From Mannheimia bovis (GTDB taxonomy: Bacteria; Pseudomonadota; Gammaproteobacteria; Enterobacterales; Pasteurellaceae): DNA of 64,000 nucleotides. The notes beneath the pieces were generated by a model. That model made no database searches, was not told the DNA's origin, and saw only the letters and a list, made by a program, of their open reading frames with translations. The position numbers were made by a program, and so were the translations under genes. Shown one piece after another: positions 47,446 through 56,549 of the stretch. The stretch covers positions 698,798-762,797 of the forward strand of contig NZ_CP061280.1 of assembly GCF_014541205.1 (NCBI RefSeq), given 5' to 3'. Numbering within the stretch: position 1 is the stretch's first letter; each line of letters starts with the position of its first letter.

Positions 47446-48597
47446 TTATTTTCTATACCTCTCATCAGTCAGCGTATGTAAAAACGCTTCTAATGCCTCA
47501 ATTTCTTCATCATTAAGAGGCTTGGATTTTAATTTATCGTGAGCGATAGTAGCTGCAAATTCAGGTTTTTGCCACGTCTTGCCTGTTTCAGGATTGATTT
47601 GTCTTTCCGGATTATTGTGGCTATCTAAAAAAAGCAATACGGTTTTCAACTCTTTAAATATGCCGTTGTGCATATAAGGGGCAGTTACTGCAACATTGCG
47701 TAAAGTAGGCGTTTTGAATTTGCCTTTTTGTTTTTCATCGCCTTTTACATTTGGGTTTTCAAACAAACCTAAATCAATAAAATCAGGAGAGAAGCCATTC
47801 ACTTCAATCAATTTCGGGTTGCTCGGTACGCCTAAATTGTAATAGCGATAATTGCTAAATGTTTCTTCTTTATGGTTTTCATCGCTCTGTAATTGATGGC
47901 AACTGCTACAATTTGTTTGAGATTTATCGAAAAATAAGGCTCTGCCTTTTTCCTCTAAGGCGGTAAGTTGAGCTTCACCTTTCAAAAATAGATCATATTT
48001 AGAAGCAAATGGGGCAAGTAGTTTGTTTTCTTGTTGGAAAGCAGCAATCGCATCTTCCATTGCGGCATAAACACTTTCATAGCTTTCCCACACTTTTTCA
48101 CCATAGAATTGCCCTAGGAAGCGTTGATACATCGGCACACTGTATAAGCGTGTGGCGACTGCTAATTTATTCTCCATTCCCATCTCATTCGGATCAATAG
48201 GCGGCATTCCAGCTTGTTCTATCAGATTTTTTGCTCTGCCGTCCCAAAACTGCCCGCCTACATATTCTTGATTGGCTGCATCAAAATGGAAATCGGGCGA
48301 GTATTTAGCGTAAAGCATTGTTGGGGAGTTGCGTTTGCCGAACTTAGTTGGATCGTCGCCTTGCGAAACCACACCATCGGCTGGAGTAATACTAGTATCA
48401 ATAAAGGCTTTATCAGGATTATGACAACTTGAACAGTTTTGCGAGCCATTGTGGGAGAGCATATTATCAAAAAACAAAATCTGCCCAATGAGCTTTTTAC
48501 TCATACCTTCTGCCGGCATAACACGGGACGGTTTTTCTAATGCAATAGCGGAGTGAGCTAATAGTCCGCACAAACCTATAGTTAATAATTTCATCAT
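47446..48597 (-). CDS. Di-haem cytochrome c peroxidase (CcpA/MauG family)
   Basis: A 383-residue periplasmic enzyme with a cleaved signal peptide (hydrophobic LLTIGLCGLLAHSAIA). Two CSSCH haem-c sites lie near residues 56-60 and 231-235 (counted with one extra N-terminal Met), one for each haem; the conserved Met region is near TAPYMHNGIFKELK. It reduces H2O2 to water using electrons from the quinol/cytochrome chain, mostly under low oxygen. Two ATGs follow a GTG; ATG 48597 has GGAGA 6 bases ahead. A perfect FNR site lies 75-88 bases upstream, in keeping with low-oxygen expression. Confidence 0.94.
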   Translation of the reverse strand: MMKLLTIGLCGLLAHSAIALEKPSRVMPAEGMSKKLIGQILFFDNMLSHNGSQNCSSCHNPDKAFIDTSITPADGVVSQGDDPTKFGKRNSPTMLYAKYSPDFHFDAANQEYVGGQFWDGRAKNLIEQAGMPPIDPNEMGMENKLAVATRLYSVPMYQRFLGQFYGEKVWESYESVYAAMEDAIAAFQQENKLLAPFASKYDLFLKGEAQLTALEEKGRALFFDKSQTNCSSCHQLQSDENHKEETFSNYRYYNLGVPSNPKLIEVNGFSPDFIDLGLFENPNVKGDEKQKGKFKTPTLRNVAVTAPYMHNGIFKELKTVLLFLDSHNNPERQINPETGKTWQKPEFAATIAHDKLKSKPLNDEEIEALEAFLHTLTDERYRK

Positions 48598-48671
48598 CAC
48601 GCTTCTCCATTTTGTTGATATTATTTTAGAGATTGTTGATTATTAAATCTTCCCTCAAAATTGGTAAGCCA

Positions 48672-48685
48672 TTGATGAAAATCAA
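48672..48685. promoter_or_regulatory. FNR site upstream of cytochrome c peroxidase
   Basis: TTGATGAAAATCAA matches TTGAT-N4-ATCAA in all ten defined positions. Its centre is about 81 bases before the ccp start codon. Confidence 0.8.
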
Positions 48686-48757
48686 TATTCGATCATATTA
48701 TAAGTTGATGTATGCTATGATTTCTCAAATTAAACAAGATTTTTAATATACCGGTTA

Positions 48758-48803
48758 ACAAGCGGTTAAATTTGCAAAAAATTTTACAAATTCAACCGCT
48801 TGT
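48758..48803. repeat. Uptake-signal pair upstream of the DUF4298 gene
   Basis: ACAAGCGGT (48758-48766) and ACCGCTTGT (48795-48803) face each other; AAGGGGAG, the ribosome-binding site of the next gene, follows 4 bases later. Confidence 0.8.
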
Positions 48804-48817
48804 CATAAGGGGAGTGT

Positions 48818-49117
48818 ATGAAAAAAGAAGAAATTCAAAAAATGCAAGATCGCTATAATGAATGGATGGAATTACTGCCTGAATTGGAAAAAGGTATAGA
48901 GCAATGGAAGAAAGCCATTGAGCTTTTAGAACCCTTAAGTCAATTTTATTCTGATCCGAAATGGCGTGAATTGCACGACAGCTTTAATGAGCTATTAGAA
49001 ACAAAAGGCAATTATAGTGTGTTATCGGAAGATGCGTTATGGAATGCGTTATCAGATCAATATCGATTAGCATTAGAGTGGTTAAAATTATCTACCGCAC
49101 ACATTACGAAAGAGTAA
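48818..49117 (+). CDS. DUF4298 family protein
   Basis: A 99-residue, mostly helical, charged protein: KKEEIQKMQDRYNEWMELLPELEKGIEQWKKAIELLEPLSQFYSDPKWRELHDSF. The pattern of heptad-like hydrophobic residues suggests a helical hairpin or coiled coil. It corresponds to a family of unknown function present in many bacteria, often as a small single gene. A strong ribosome-binding site (AAGGGGAG) precedes the ATG. It is convergent with fabR and preceded by an uptake-signal hairpin, giving no operon partner. Confidence 0.85.
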   Translation: MKKEEIQKMQDRYNEWMELLPELEKGIEQWKKAIELLEPLSQFYSDPKWRELHDSFNELLETKGNYSVLSEDALWNALSDQYRLALEWLKLSTAHITKE

Positions 49118-49121
49118 AAAC

Positions 49122-49137
49122 AGACGTAGAAGCGTCT
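49122..49137 (-). terminator. Short terminator of oxyR-fabR
   Basis: AGACG, 6-base loop, CGTCT; on the minus strand it is followed by GTTTTT. It lies 2 bases beyond the fabR stop codon. Confidence 0.6.
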
Positions 49138-49139
49138 AT

Positions 49140-49772
49140 TTAGTGTTGAGGAGCTTGTTTGCTTGCGTAATAAGCTGATCCACGAATGAGCATTCTAAGT
49201 TGCATAATCACCCGTTGCTTGAGCTTTTCTCGCTCTTGGTTGTTCATATCTAGTGCGTGAGAGCCGGCGGTAAAGACTAACGTAACCAGCCCTTCTGCTT
49301 GAATATAAGCAAGTTCTCGGTTGCTGTGGTTATCTTTTCCCATAATGTAATCCGCCAATTCGGCAACAAAATGCTGAATTTCTCGTGAGGCGGCGGTTCT
49401 AAAGGCTTGTGATGTGCCTGAACTTTCACGTAGTAGCAATCGGAAGACGTTAGGTCTGTCAGCAATCAGTTCAAAGAATGTTTCAACTGATACAATAACC
49501 ACACTGCCGCCATTGGCAATGCGTTTACGGGCTTGTCGCATTAATTGACGAAGCAATAAGCCGGACTCATCAACCATTGCTAAGCCCAGCTCGTCCATAT
49601 CTTTAAAATGGCGATAAAATGAGGTTGGAGCAACCCCTGCTTCACGGGCAACTTCCCGCAAGCTCAGGTTGGAGAAACTTTTTTCCGGACTTAATTGATT
49701 AAACGCCGCTTCAACCAATGCTCTACGCGTTTTTTCTTTTTGAATGGCACGCACGCTCACCACATTTGCCAT
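49140..49772 (-). CDS. fabR: HTH-type transcriptional repressor FabR (TetR family)
   Basis: A 210-residue TetR-type regulator: [60 protein letters not shown] holds the helix-turn-helix. The remainder matches FabR, which senses unsaturated acyl thioesters and represses fabA and fabB, balancing membrane fluidity. The ATG comes one base after the oxyR stop (TAA-A-ATG), so the two are co-transcribed and likely translationally coupled. This links peroxide sensing to fatty-acid control at the operon level. Confidence 0.94.
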   Translation of the reverse strand: MANVVSVRAIQKEKTRRALVEAAFNQLSPEKSFSNLSLREVAREAGVAPTSFYRHFKDMDELGLAMVDESGLLLRQLMRQARKRIANGGSVVIVSVETFFELIADRPNVFRLLLRESSGTSQAFRTAASREIQHFVAELADYIMGKDNHSNRELAYIQAEGLVTLVFTAGSHALDMNNQEREKLKQRVIMQLRMLIRGSAYYASKQAPQH

Positions 49773-49773
49773 T

Positions 49774-50658
49774 TTAAACCTCAGTTTTGATAATCTGCGT
49801 GATTGCTTGGGCTAAACGCTCATAACGCACACGTAGTGGAGAACCCGGGCGGTAAACCATACCGACCGCACGGAACGGTTTTGGGGTATCAAATGGAATA
49901 TAACGAATACCGTCCATTGGTTTTGCTGCCAGCTTAGGAATTAGAGCTATGCCTACATTTGCCGCAACCATATTGCGTAAGGTTTCTAAATTAGTTGCTT
50001 TGAAGTGCGGATTTTCTTTCGCACCGATAGATAGGCAGTAATCCAGCGTGTGAGTACGTAAGCAATGACCGCCGTCAAGGAAAAGTAGCTCTTTGTTTTT
50101 CAATAAACTGATATCTAATTTATCCAATGTAGCCCATTCGTGATTTTCCGGCACAACGAGATACATTTCTTCATCAAAAATCGGCACTTCGATAAAAGGC
50201 TCACTCTCTTTTACAAATGAAATGATGCCGCAATCAAGCTGACCTGCCTCAAGTTGATCTAATAATTGGTTAGTTTGCAATTCGTAAAGATAAAGCTCCA
50301 GATCAGCGAAATCTTTTTTCAATGCAGGAATAATAATTGGAGAAAGGTAAGGTCCGAGTGTCGGAATTACCCCAATATGGAGCGGACCGGACATCTCTTT
50401 CCCTTGATTGCTTGCCATTTCTTTTAGAATTTTAACTTCTCGCAATACCACTTTCGCTTGTTCTACGAGGGTTAAGCCTGCTTGCGTGAAAAGCACTTTG
50501 CGGCTGGTTCGCTCAAGTAAAATTGTGCCTAGCTCATCTTCTAATTTACGGATTTGCCCACTTAATGTTGGCTGGCTGACATTACAAGATTCCGCTGCAC
50601 GGCGGAAATGTTTATAGTCTGCAAGGGCAATCAGGTATTCTAAATCTCGAATGTTCAA
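49774..50658 (-). CDS. oxyR: Hydrogen-peroxide-sensing regulator OxyR
   Basis: A 294-residue LysR-type regulator. DNA-binding start [44 protein letters not shown]. The redox pair lies in [16 protein letters not shown], Cys-x8-Cys, as in E. coli Cys199/Cys208. H2O2 forms the disulfide and turns on peroxide-defence genes. Candidate OxyR operators lie before katG and dps in this window, and a CTAT-N7-ATAG centre lies upstream of oxyR itself. First gene of the oxyR-fabR operon. Confidence 0.97.
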   Translation of the reverse strand: MNIRDLEYLIALADYKHFRRAAESCNVSQPTLSGQIRKLEDELGTILLERTSRKVLFTQAGLTLVEQAKVVLREVKILKEMASNQGKEMSGPLHIGVIPTLGPYLSPIIIPALKKDFADLELYLYELQTNQLLDQLEAGQLDCGIISFVKESEPFIEVPIFDEEMYLVVPENHEWATLDKLDISLLKNKELLFLDGGHCLRTHTLDYCLSIGAKENPHFKATNLETLRNMVAANVGIALIPKLAAKPMDGIRYIPFDTPKPFRAVGMVYRPGSPLRVRYERLAQAITQIIKTEV

Positions 50659-50672
50659 TTTATTTCTCCAAT

Positions 50673-50709
50673 TTGATATTTTCCTATTAATCCGATAGGT
50701 AAATTATGC
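50673..50709. promoter_or_regulatory. Possible OxyR autoregulatory site
   Basis: CTAT (50684-50687), 7 bases, ATAG (50695-50698) is exactly the central part of a full OxyR site, but the outer positions match only about half. It lies 15-51 bases before the oxyR start. A second palindrome CTATCGATAG is at 50755-50764. Confidence 0.45.
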
Positions 50710-50841
50710 CATATTTGCACGCATAATGCTTAGCATTTTACAACATAACTGTATCTATCGATAGGATTTAACGATAAATTTTAAGGTTTAATTAAATTAA
50801 ATAAATTGATAAGAGGTGAGAGCATTTTAACAACAAAAGAA

Positions 50842-50862
50842 AATGGGGCTTAACGCCCCATT
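50842..50862 (-). terminator. Intrinsic terminator of thrC
   Basis: AATGGGGC, 5-base loop, GCCCCATT; the minus strand continues TTCTTTTG. Confidence 0.85.
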
Positions 50863-50872
50863 GAGATGAGAT

Positions 50873-52147
50873 TTATTTTAATAAATAAGCACGTAAGGTA
50901 TTAAAATCTGCCGCCATTTCGTCTGATAAAAGCGGTAATTTATTGTGTTTATCAAGAGCTTCCGGAAGTGGTAATTCAATCTCCAAAATACGCTCGACCG
51001 ATTCTTTAAACTTCGCCGGGTGAGCAGTACATAAGAAAATACCGGTTTCACCTGCTTGAAGTTGATCTTTTAAGGCTTGGTAAGCAATAGCACCGTGCGG
51101 CTCGCATAAGTAACCTTCCGCATATTGTGCTTTTAATGCTGCTTCGGTTTCTTCATCATTTAATGCTGCTGATCCTAAGTCTGACAAGCTCCAACCGTTG
51201 CGTTTGAATAACTCTTCCACACGAGGCCAGTTATTCGGGCGGCTTACGTCCATTGCATTTGAAAGAGTAGCAACGGTAGCATTTGGTTCCCATTTGCCTG
51301 ATTGTAAGTAGCGTGGAACGGTGTCGTTTGCATTCGTTGAAGCAACAAAACGTTTAATTGGTAAGCCCATTGATTTTGCAATCAAACCTGCCGTTAAGTT
51401 ACCGAAGTTACCGCTTGGTACAGAAACTACCACATTATCACGTTTCTCTTTTGGCAGTTGTGCCACAGCTTCAAAGTAGTAGCAAACTTGAGCCAGTAGA
51501 CGGCTGATGTTGATGGAGTTTGCAGAGTTTAAGCCGATGGCTTGGCGAAGTTCCGCATCATCAAAGGCTTGTTTAACTAAGGCTTGGCAAGCATCAAAAT
51601 CAGACTCAATCGCCACAGTGCGAATATTGCCGCCTAAAGTACAGAATAATTTTTCCTGTAATGGGCTGATTTTACCTTTCGGATACAAAATCACTACATT
51701 AATATTTTCTAAACCGTAGAAAGCGTGAGCCACTGCTGCACCGGTATCGCCCGAAGTTGCGGTTAAAATCGTGATTTTTCCATCGCCACGCACGTTCGCA
51801 AGAGCTTGAGCCATAAAACGACCACCAAAGTCTTTGAACGCTAAAGTCGGACCGTGAAATAATTCTAACGCATAAACATCATCATTGACTTTCGCAAGTG
51901 GTGCTGGGAAAGTAAACGCATTTTTTACCATTACATTTAACGTTTCTTGCGGCAATTCTTCGCCGATTAACGCAGAAAGAATTTTTTGGCTACGTTCAAC
52001 TAAAGGTAAATCTAATAATTCATCAATATTATCTAATTTAGGTAAGACTTCGGGGAAAAATAATCCTTGATTTTTGCCTAATCCCTGGCGGACAGCTTGG
52101 GCAAAACTCACTTGTTCTTCTGGATGTTTGATGTTGTATAAATTCAT
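50873..52147 (-). CDS. thrC: Threonine synthase
   Basis: A 424-residue PLP enzyme that makes threonine from O-phospho-L-homoserine. The PLP lysine is in HGPTLAFKDFGGRFMAQAL near residue 107; the phosphate cup is TATSGDTGAAVAHAFYG; SVPSGNFGNLTAGLIAKSMG is also conserved. Length matches the enterobacterial ThrC (428). The gene is alone here; thrA and thrB are not adjacent, at least not within the window, so the thrABC operon may be split or continue beyond. No upstream attenuator was seen in 52148-52272. Confidence 0.96.
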   Translation of the reverse strand: MNLYNIKHPEEQVSFAQAVRQGLGKNQGLFFPEVLPKLDNIDELLDLPLVERSQKILSALIGEELPQETLNVMVKNAFTFPAPLAKVNDDVYALELFHGPTLAFKDFGGRFMAQALANVRGDGKITILTATSGDTGAAVAHAFYGLENINVVILYPKGKISPLQEKLFCTLGGNIRTVAIESDFDACQALVKQAFDDAELRQAIGLNSANSINISRLLAQVCYYFEAVAQLPKEKRDNVVVSVPSGNFGNLTAGLIAKSMGLPIKRFVASTNANDTVPRYLQSGKWEPNATVATLSNAMDVSRPNNWPRVEELFKRNGWSLSDLGSAALNDEETEAALKAQYAEGYLCEPHGAIAYQALKDQLQAGETGIFLCTAHPAKFKESVERILEIELPLPEALDKHNKLPLLSDEMAADFNTLRAYLLK

Positions 52148-52272
52148 TTAGGGAGATCCTTTATTTTAAAATAGAAATTTTTAATTGATTTTAGCCATAA
52201 GCAATGATTAGTCAATGCAAAAGCGAAAAATAAGCGGTATGATTTAGTAAAAATTTTGCAAAGGAGATAAAA

Positions 52273-52731
52273 ATGAAAACCACTGTTCGAACAATCGCAA
52301 AACAAAAACAGATTGCGTTAGTTGCTCACGACAGTTGCAAACACGATTTAATTCGTTGGACGCAAACCCATAAATCACAACTTGCTTCCCATAAACTTTA
52401 CGCTACAGGCACAACAGGACATTTACTTGCGAGAGAAACCGGGCTTGAAATAACGGCATTAATGAGCGGACCAATGGGCGGCGACCAGCAATTAGGCGGG
52501 CTGATTGCAGAAAAGAAAATTGATATGCTGATTTTCTTTTGGGATCCGATGAATGCCGCTCCGCACGATCCTGATGTAAAAGCCTTAATGCGAATTGCAA
52601 CGGTGTGGAATATTCCTGTTGCTATTAATGAAACGTCAGCTAATTTCTTGTTAAATGCAGATTTATTTAATCAAGAGGTTGAAGCGATTGTGCCGGATTA
52701 CGATGGCTATTTGGCGGAGCGTTTAGGGTAA
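52273..52731 (+). CDS. mgsA: Methylglyoxal synthase
   Basis: A 152-residue enzyme converting dihydroxyacetone phosphate to methylglyoxal and phosphate, a bypass used under phosphate limitation or sugar-phosphate stress. Signatures: [31 protein letters not shown] (phosphate loop) and [29 protein letters not shown] with the catalytic Asp. AAGGAGA before the ATG. The aldehyde product may be handled by the oxidoreductases at 2-7 kb (inference). It is followed by a branched hairpin element before yccS. Confidence 0.96.
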   Translation: MKTTVRTIAKQKQIALVAHDSCKHDLIRWTQTHKSQLASHKLYATGTTGHLLARETGLEITALMSGPMGGDQQLGGLIAEKKIDMLIFFWDPMNAAPHDPDVKALMRIATVWNIPVAINETSANFLLNADLFNQEVEAIVPDYDGYLAERLG

Positions 52732-52757
52732 CATTTGATATTAATTACAAGCGGTCA

Positions 52758-52833
52758 TTTTTACTCGCTACGCTCGCTCCTTCGGAGCCGTTGGCAAAGC
52801 CAATGTTCAAACGCAAGCGTTTGTTAGTAAAAA
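52758..52833. repeat. Branched multi-hairpin element in the mgsA-yccS gap
   Basis: Outer arms TTTTTACT (52758-52765) and AGTAAAAA (52826-52833) enclose three hairpins in a row: GCTCC/GGAGC (52776-52788), CGTTGGC/GCCAATG (52789-52805) and CAAACGC/GCGTTTG (52808-52823). The drawn fold is a cloverleaf-like junction. The outer arms look like the A/T tail of the uptake signal at 52746-52754, as if the hairpins had been inserted into it. Confidence 0.65.
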
Positions 52834-52848
52834 TTTACAAATAAAAAG

Positions 52849-55041
52849 ATGAATAAGTTTTTAAAAAATCTGCAAAACAGTTGGCTCTCGGAAAGTGTGA
52901 TTAAAACCTTGCCGATGTTTATTTCGCTCAATATTGCCGCAGTAAGCATTTGGCAGCTTGGTATTTCGCATTTTGCGATGCCGCTGATGTTAGGCATTAT
53001 CGCAGGTGGTTTGGTTGATTTAGATAATAGTCTTATCGGACGAGCAAAAAATCTGATTATCAGCCTAGTGGCATTTTCACTTTCCTCTATCGGGGCAAGC
53101 CTCTCTTTATATTTAGGCTGGCTTTTTGTGCCGGTGCTGATGGTTTGTACTTTTCTTCTAGTAATGCTTGGTGCAGTCGGGCAACGTTACAGCACTATTG
53201 CCTTCGGCACGCTGATTGTGGCTATCTATAACAGCTTAACTTATACCCCCGAAGTACTGTGGTATAACAATGTGGTGATGATCTTGCTTGGCACATTATT
53301 ATACGGACTAGTCGGGATCTTAGTGTATTTGATTTTCCCGAATAGAACGGTACAGGAAAATTTAGCTTCTGCTTACCTCGCACTAAGCCACTATTTGCTG
53401 GCAAAATCCGCCTATTTTGACCCCGATGATGACGATTTAAACGCAAAACAACTGGCACTTGCCAAAGCAAATAGTGAAGTAATGGCGGCATTTGATAAAA
53501 CGAGAGTGTCATTATTTTATCGTTTAAGACGACAGCACAAACAGCAACGTACGCAACGAATGTTACGCTACTATTTTACGGCTCAAGATATTTTAGAACG
53601 GGCGAGCTCCAGTCATTATCAGTATCACGAACTGTTCCAACAATTAAGTAATAGCGATTTAATGTTTCGATTCCAGCGAGTGATGGAGCTTCAAGCGGTT
53701 GCGTGCCAAAATATTGCAGTGGCATTACGCCATCGAGAAAGATATGAACACAGTGAGCGTGGTGGGAAAGCATTGCAAGGGTTACTCAACTCGTTGGTTT
53801 ATCATCAAGAAAGAGGGTTAAAAAGCACTTACCGATGGGAATCGGTTGCTGAGAATTTAGACAACATTGAACGCCAATTAGCTCAAATCGAACAAGGGGC
53901 AAGCCGTTCAGAGCATATTGAACCGCTTAGTAAAAATTTCACAAAATCTAACCGCTTGATAGCCGAAAATATTACGGGTTTAGGTAATATTATCCAAGCA
54001 ATTAAAGGGCATTTAACCTTTGATTCACAACTGTTTCGCCACGCCGTTCGTCTTTCGATTGTGGTGCTTTTATGTAGTGCGATAGTACCGATTTTAGGCT
54101 TTGATAATAAAGGCTATTGGATTTTACTGACAGCAGTTTTTGTCTGCCAGCCCAATTATACCGCAACCAAAACCCGTTTAATTCACCGTGTAATCGGTAC
54201 AATTTTTGGTGTAATCGTTGGTGGAATGTTTGAGTTGTTTAATGTAACGCTTAGTCTTGAAGCTCAACTTGGTATTATTGTGCTGACCGGCTCGCTCTAT
54301 ACCTTCTTCCGTTTGGTGCATTATGGTTTTTCGACTTTTTACATTACCGTACTGGTGATGATAAGCCTTGATATTGCAGGCGTAAGCATAGAAAGTGGCA
54401 CATTAATGCGAATTTTCGATACGTTACTCGGTACAGCTATTGCGTGGTTAGCCGTAACATTTTTATGGCCAGACTGGAAATATCTCAATTTGCAAAGTAA
54501 CTTATATAATAGCCTAAAAGCCAGCGGAAATTATTTACGGCACATTATTGCTCAACTCCAATTTGGTTATAACGAACAACTGCCTTATCGCATAGCCCGC
54601 CGTGATGTACACAATCATTTATCAGCACTCAGCAATACAATTACGAATATGTACAGCGAGCCGCAAAAATACGCAAATGATTTAGCCTTTGCTCCAAAAT
54701 TATTAGGCATTGGTTATACCTTGCTCGGCTATATTTCAACCTTAGGGGCTTACCGGATTGCCAGCCGTGAAATTAGCCGACAAGTAGATTTTTCCGCAAT
54801 GTTCTTTTCACACGGACGAGAGGTGGCGAATATTATTGATAAAATTGCTGATGACAATCGTTCATTTGCAAAATTATCGGAAAAATTGACCGCTATCGAT
54901 CAAGATCTCGCTCAATTTGAACAAGAGCACCAGCAAAAACAAGATGAATTGGCGTTGATTTTGATTCAGCAACTGCGGTTGATAAGCCAATTATTGCCAC
55001 AGTTGCAGAGTTTATTAAAACAGGAAAAGTTATCGGTATAG
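52849..55041 (+). CDS. yccS: Inner-membrane FUSC-family protein YccS
   Basis: A 730-residue membrane protein of the YccS/YhfK (FUSC, aromatic-acid exporter-like) family. Two membrane blocks of about six segments each (residues about 15-165 and 395-535) are separated by a helical soluble region, with a C-terminal helical domain. The second block contains FDNKGYWILLTAVFVCQPNYTATKTRLIHRVIGTIFGVIVGG, the family signature. Function is unproven; efflux is the usual suggestion. It has no partner membrane-fusion gene nearby. Confidence 0.9.
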   Translation: MNKFLKNLQNSWLSESVIKTLPMFISLNIAAVSIWQLGISHFAMPLMLGIIAGGLVDLDNSLIGRAKNLIISLVAFSLSSIGASLSLYLGWLFVPVLMVCTFLLVMLGAVGQRYSTIAFGTLIVAIYNSLTYTPEVLWYNNVVMILLGTLLYGLVGILVYLIFPNRTVQENLASAYLALSHYLLAKSAYFDPDDDDLNAKQLALAKANSEVMAAFDKTRVSLFYRLRRQHKQQRTQRMLRYYFTAQDILERASSSHYQYHELFQQLSNSDLMFRFQRVMELQAVACQNIAVALRHRERYEHSERGGKALQGLLNSLVYHQERGLKSTYRWESVAENLDNIERQLAQIEQGASRSEHIEPLSKNFTKSNRLIAENITGLGNIIQAIKGHLTFDSQLFRHAVRLSIVVLLCSAIVPILGFDNKGYWILLTAVFVCQPNYTATKTRLIHRVIGTIFGVIVGGMFELFNVTLSLEAQLGIIVLTGSLYTFFRLVHYGFSTFYITVLVMISLDIAGVSIESGTLMRIFDTLLGTAIAWLAVTFLWPDWKYLNLQSNLYNSLKASGNYLRHIIAQLQFGYNEQLPYRIARRDVHNHLSALSNTITNMYSEPQKYANDLAFAPKLLGIGYTLLGYISTLGAYRIASREISRQVDFSAMFFSHGREVANIIDKIADDNRSFAKLSEKLTAIDQDLAQFEQEHQQKQDELALILIQQLRLISQLLPQLQSLLKQEKLSV

Positions 55042-55044
55042 ACA

Positions 55045-55075
55045 TTTAAGAGCGGGTATAGTGCCCGTTCTTAAA
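55045..55075. terminator. Bidirectional terminator between yccS and pqiA
   Basis: TTTAAGAGCGGG, 7-base loop, CCCGTTCTTAAA with one G-T pair: a 12-bp stem with A/T flanks. Confidence 0.8.
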
Positions 55076-56317
55076 TTAATTAGTCGTTTTGTGATTGTCA
55101 TAATGAATCTTCCACAACATTCTGGCATCTAAATTGGCTGAAGCAAACATTGTCAAAAAAACTGCTGCACCAAAATAGAATGCCGCTTCACCTACTGAGA
55201 AGCTGAGAATTTGCCCTCGTTCAAGCAACGACATCATCAGTGAAAGTACAAATAAATCAAGCATCGACCAACGTCCGACAAAGTGCACGTAGTGTAGTAA
55301 TTTCATCTGTATGTGAATAGGGTGCTTCCATTTGTAGCGAATAGCAAGTAACAGGTAAAAAATAATCGTAATTTTACTTACAGGTACGGCAATACTTGCA
55401 ATAAATACGATAGCGGCAACGGTGTAGCTACCCATTTCTATAAACAAGAGCACCCCGGACATCAATGAATCTGCGGAAACTTTTCCTGCCATTTCAGTAA
55501 TTGAAATGGGGAAAATATTGGCGGGGATCATCATTATCGTCCCTGCAATTAAACACGCCCAGACACGCTGAATTTTAATATTATCGGCAACCGATAAATT
55601 GCTCTCGCAACGAGGGCAGCGTTGCCTACCTTTTAAATCCAAAATAGTTTCATCAAAACAGTATTCGCAAGTCGGGCAGAGTGTTGGTTGGCTTGCGTGA
55701 TCGAAAGGCAGTGAGTGATATTCAGGGTAAAATCGCTCCCACGCTTGCTTGGGCTCTGTTTTGATAAACAGTAGCGTATTTAGTACTGTAACAAGGACAA
55801 ATGCAATTAAATTAATATCAAATTCTAAATTGGCATAATCCCGAATTTTAAAGGCTGCAACAGCAAGAGCGACCAAATAAACATCCAACATTACCCACTC
55901 TTTAATTTTAGTCAGGAAAATCAATGTATAGCGTGGACGTTGGCGGATCATTCGTTGGAAATGAATAGTTAAAATCAGCAAAACAAAGAAAACAGGCATA
56001 ATGACTGCACACACGAGAACCATAAATGCGGTGTAAGGGTAGCCAGCGGTTGCCATTTTCCAAATACCGTCCCATACGGTTGCATTAATTTTTATGCCGA
56101 GTAAATCAATGCTGAGTAGCGGAAAGCCAAGTGCGAAGGGGAGTAAAATTAAAATGGCTAATGCTAAAAATGCACTGCGGTGTAAGCTCCAAGTATTACC
56201 TTTTCGTATAACATTATCGCAAACAGGACAAAGGAAATCCCCCTTTTCGGCTAAGGGAACTCGCACATTTTGCCCACATTCAAGGCAAGTTTGTAGAACG
56301 ATGCTTTTTATCTTCAT
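55076..56317 (-). CDS. pqiA: Paraquat-inducible protein A (PqiA/LetA family)
   Basis: A 413-residue membrane protein with two homologous halves, each led by a zinc-ribbon-like pair of CxxC: CLECGQNVRVPLAEKGDFLCPVC near residue 12 and CPTCEYCFDETILDLKGRQRCPRC near residue 215. About four hydrophobic segments follow each. PqiA/LetA works with an MCE protein (PqiB/LetB) in lipid movement across the envelope. Here pqiB does not follow: the next gene is convergent yccS. Either the partner is elsewhere or this is an orphan. Confidence 0.92.
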   Translation of the reverse strand: MKIKSIVLQTCLECGQNVRVPLAEKGDFLCPVCDNVIRKGNTWSLHRSAFLALAILILLPFALGFPLLSIDLLGIKINATVWDGIWKMATAGYPYTAFMVLVCAVIMPVFFVLLILTIHFQRMIRQRPRYTLIFLTKIKEWVMLDVYLVALAVAAFKIRDYANLEFDINLIAFVLVTVLNTLLFIKTEPKQAWERFYPEYHSLPFDHASQPTLCPTCEYCFDETILDLKGRQRCPRCESNLSVADNIKIQRVWACLIAGTIMMIPANIFPISITEMAGKVSADSLMSGVLLFIEMGSYTVAAIVFIASIAVPVSKITIIFYLLLAIRYKWKHPIHIQMKLLHYVHFVGRWSMLDLFVLSLMMSLLERGQILSFSVGEAAFYFGAAVFLTMFASANLDARMLWKIHYDNHKTTN

Positions 56318-56412
56318 TGGTTTATCTTCTATTGATTTGAGTGGTTATTTTCTACTTTATAACAGAGATTGCAAGCGGTTAAATTTTCAAAAAAATTTGC
56401 AAACGACAATTT

Positions 56413-56429
56413 ATTGCATATTATGCAAT
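56413..56429. promoter_or_regulatory. Palindrome between divergent pqiA and ilvC
   Basis: ATTGCATA-T-TATGCAAT, 8-bp arms with a one-base centre, 120 bases before ilvC and 96 before pqiA. It looks like a dimeric regulator site; IlvY (which controls ilvC in enterics) is one candidate, not established. Confidence 0.4.
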
Positions 56430-56549
56430 ATGAAATATTAATATTTTCAATTTACGCAATGATATGTTTGTGTATAATCAACTTCACAACATAACAATAT
56501 GCAAACACAACCTTATACTCATTCATTGACTAATCAGAAGGATTAAAAA

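Noticed and set aside
49122-49137. MetJ-like AGACG..CGTCT
   Set aside because: The halves are separated by 6 bases, so it is no MetJ box; it acts as a terminator stem after fabR.
52808-52823. PurR-like palindrome (CAAACGC..GCGTTTG)
   Set aside because: Half-sites are in the wrong arrangement for PurR and the downstream gene is yccS; it is better explained as one arm of the multi-hairpin element.
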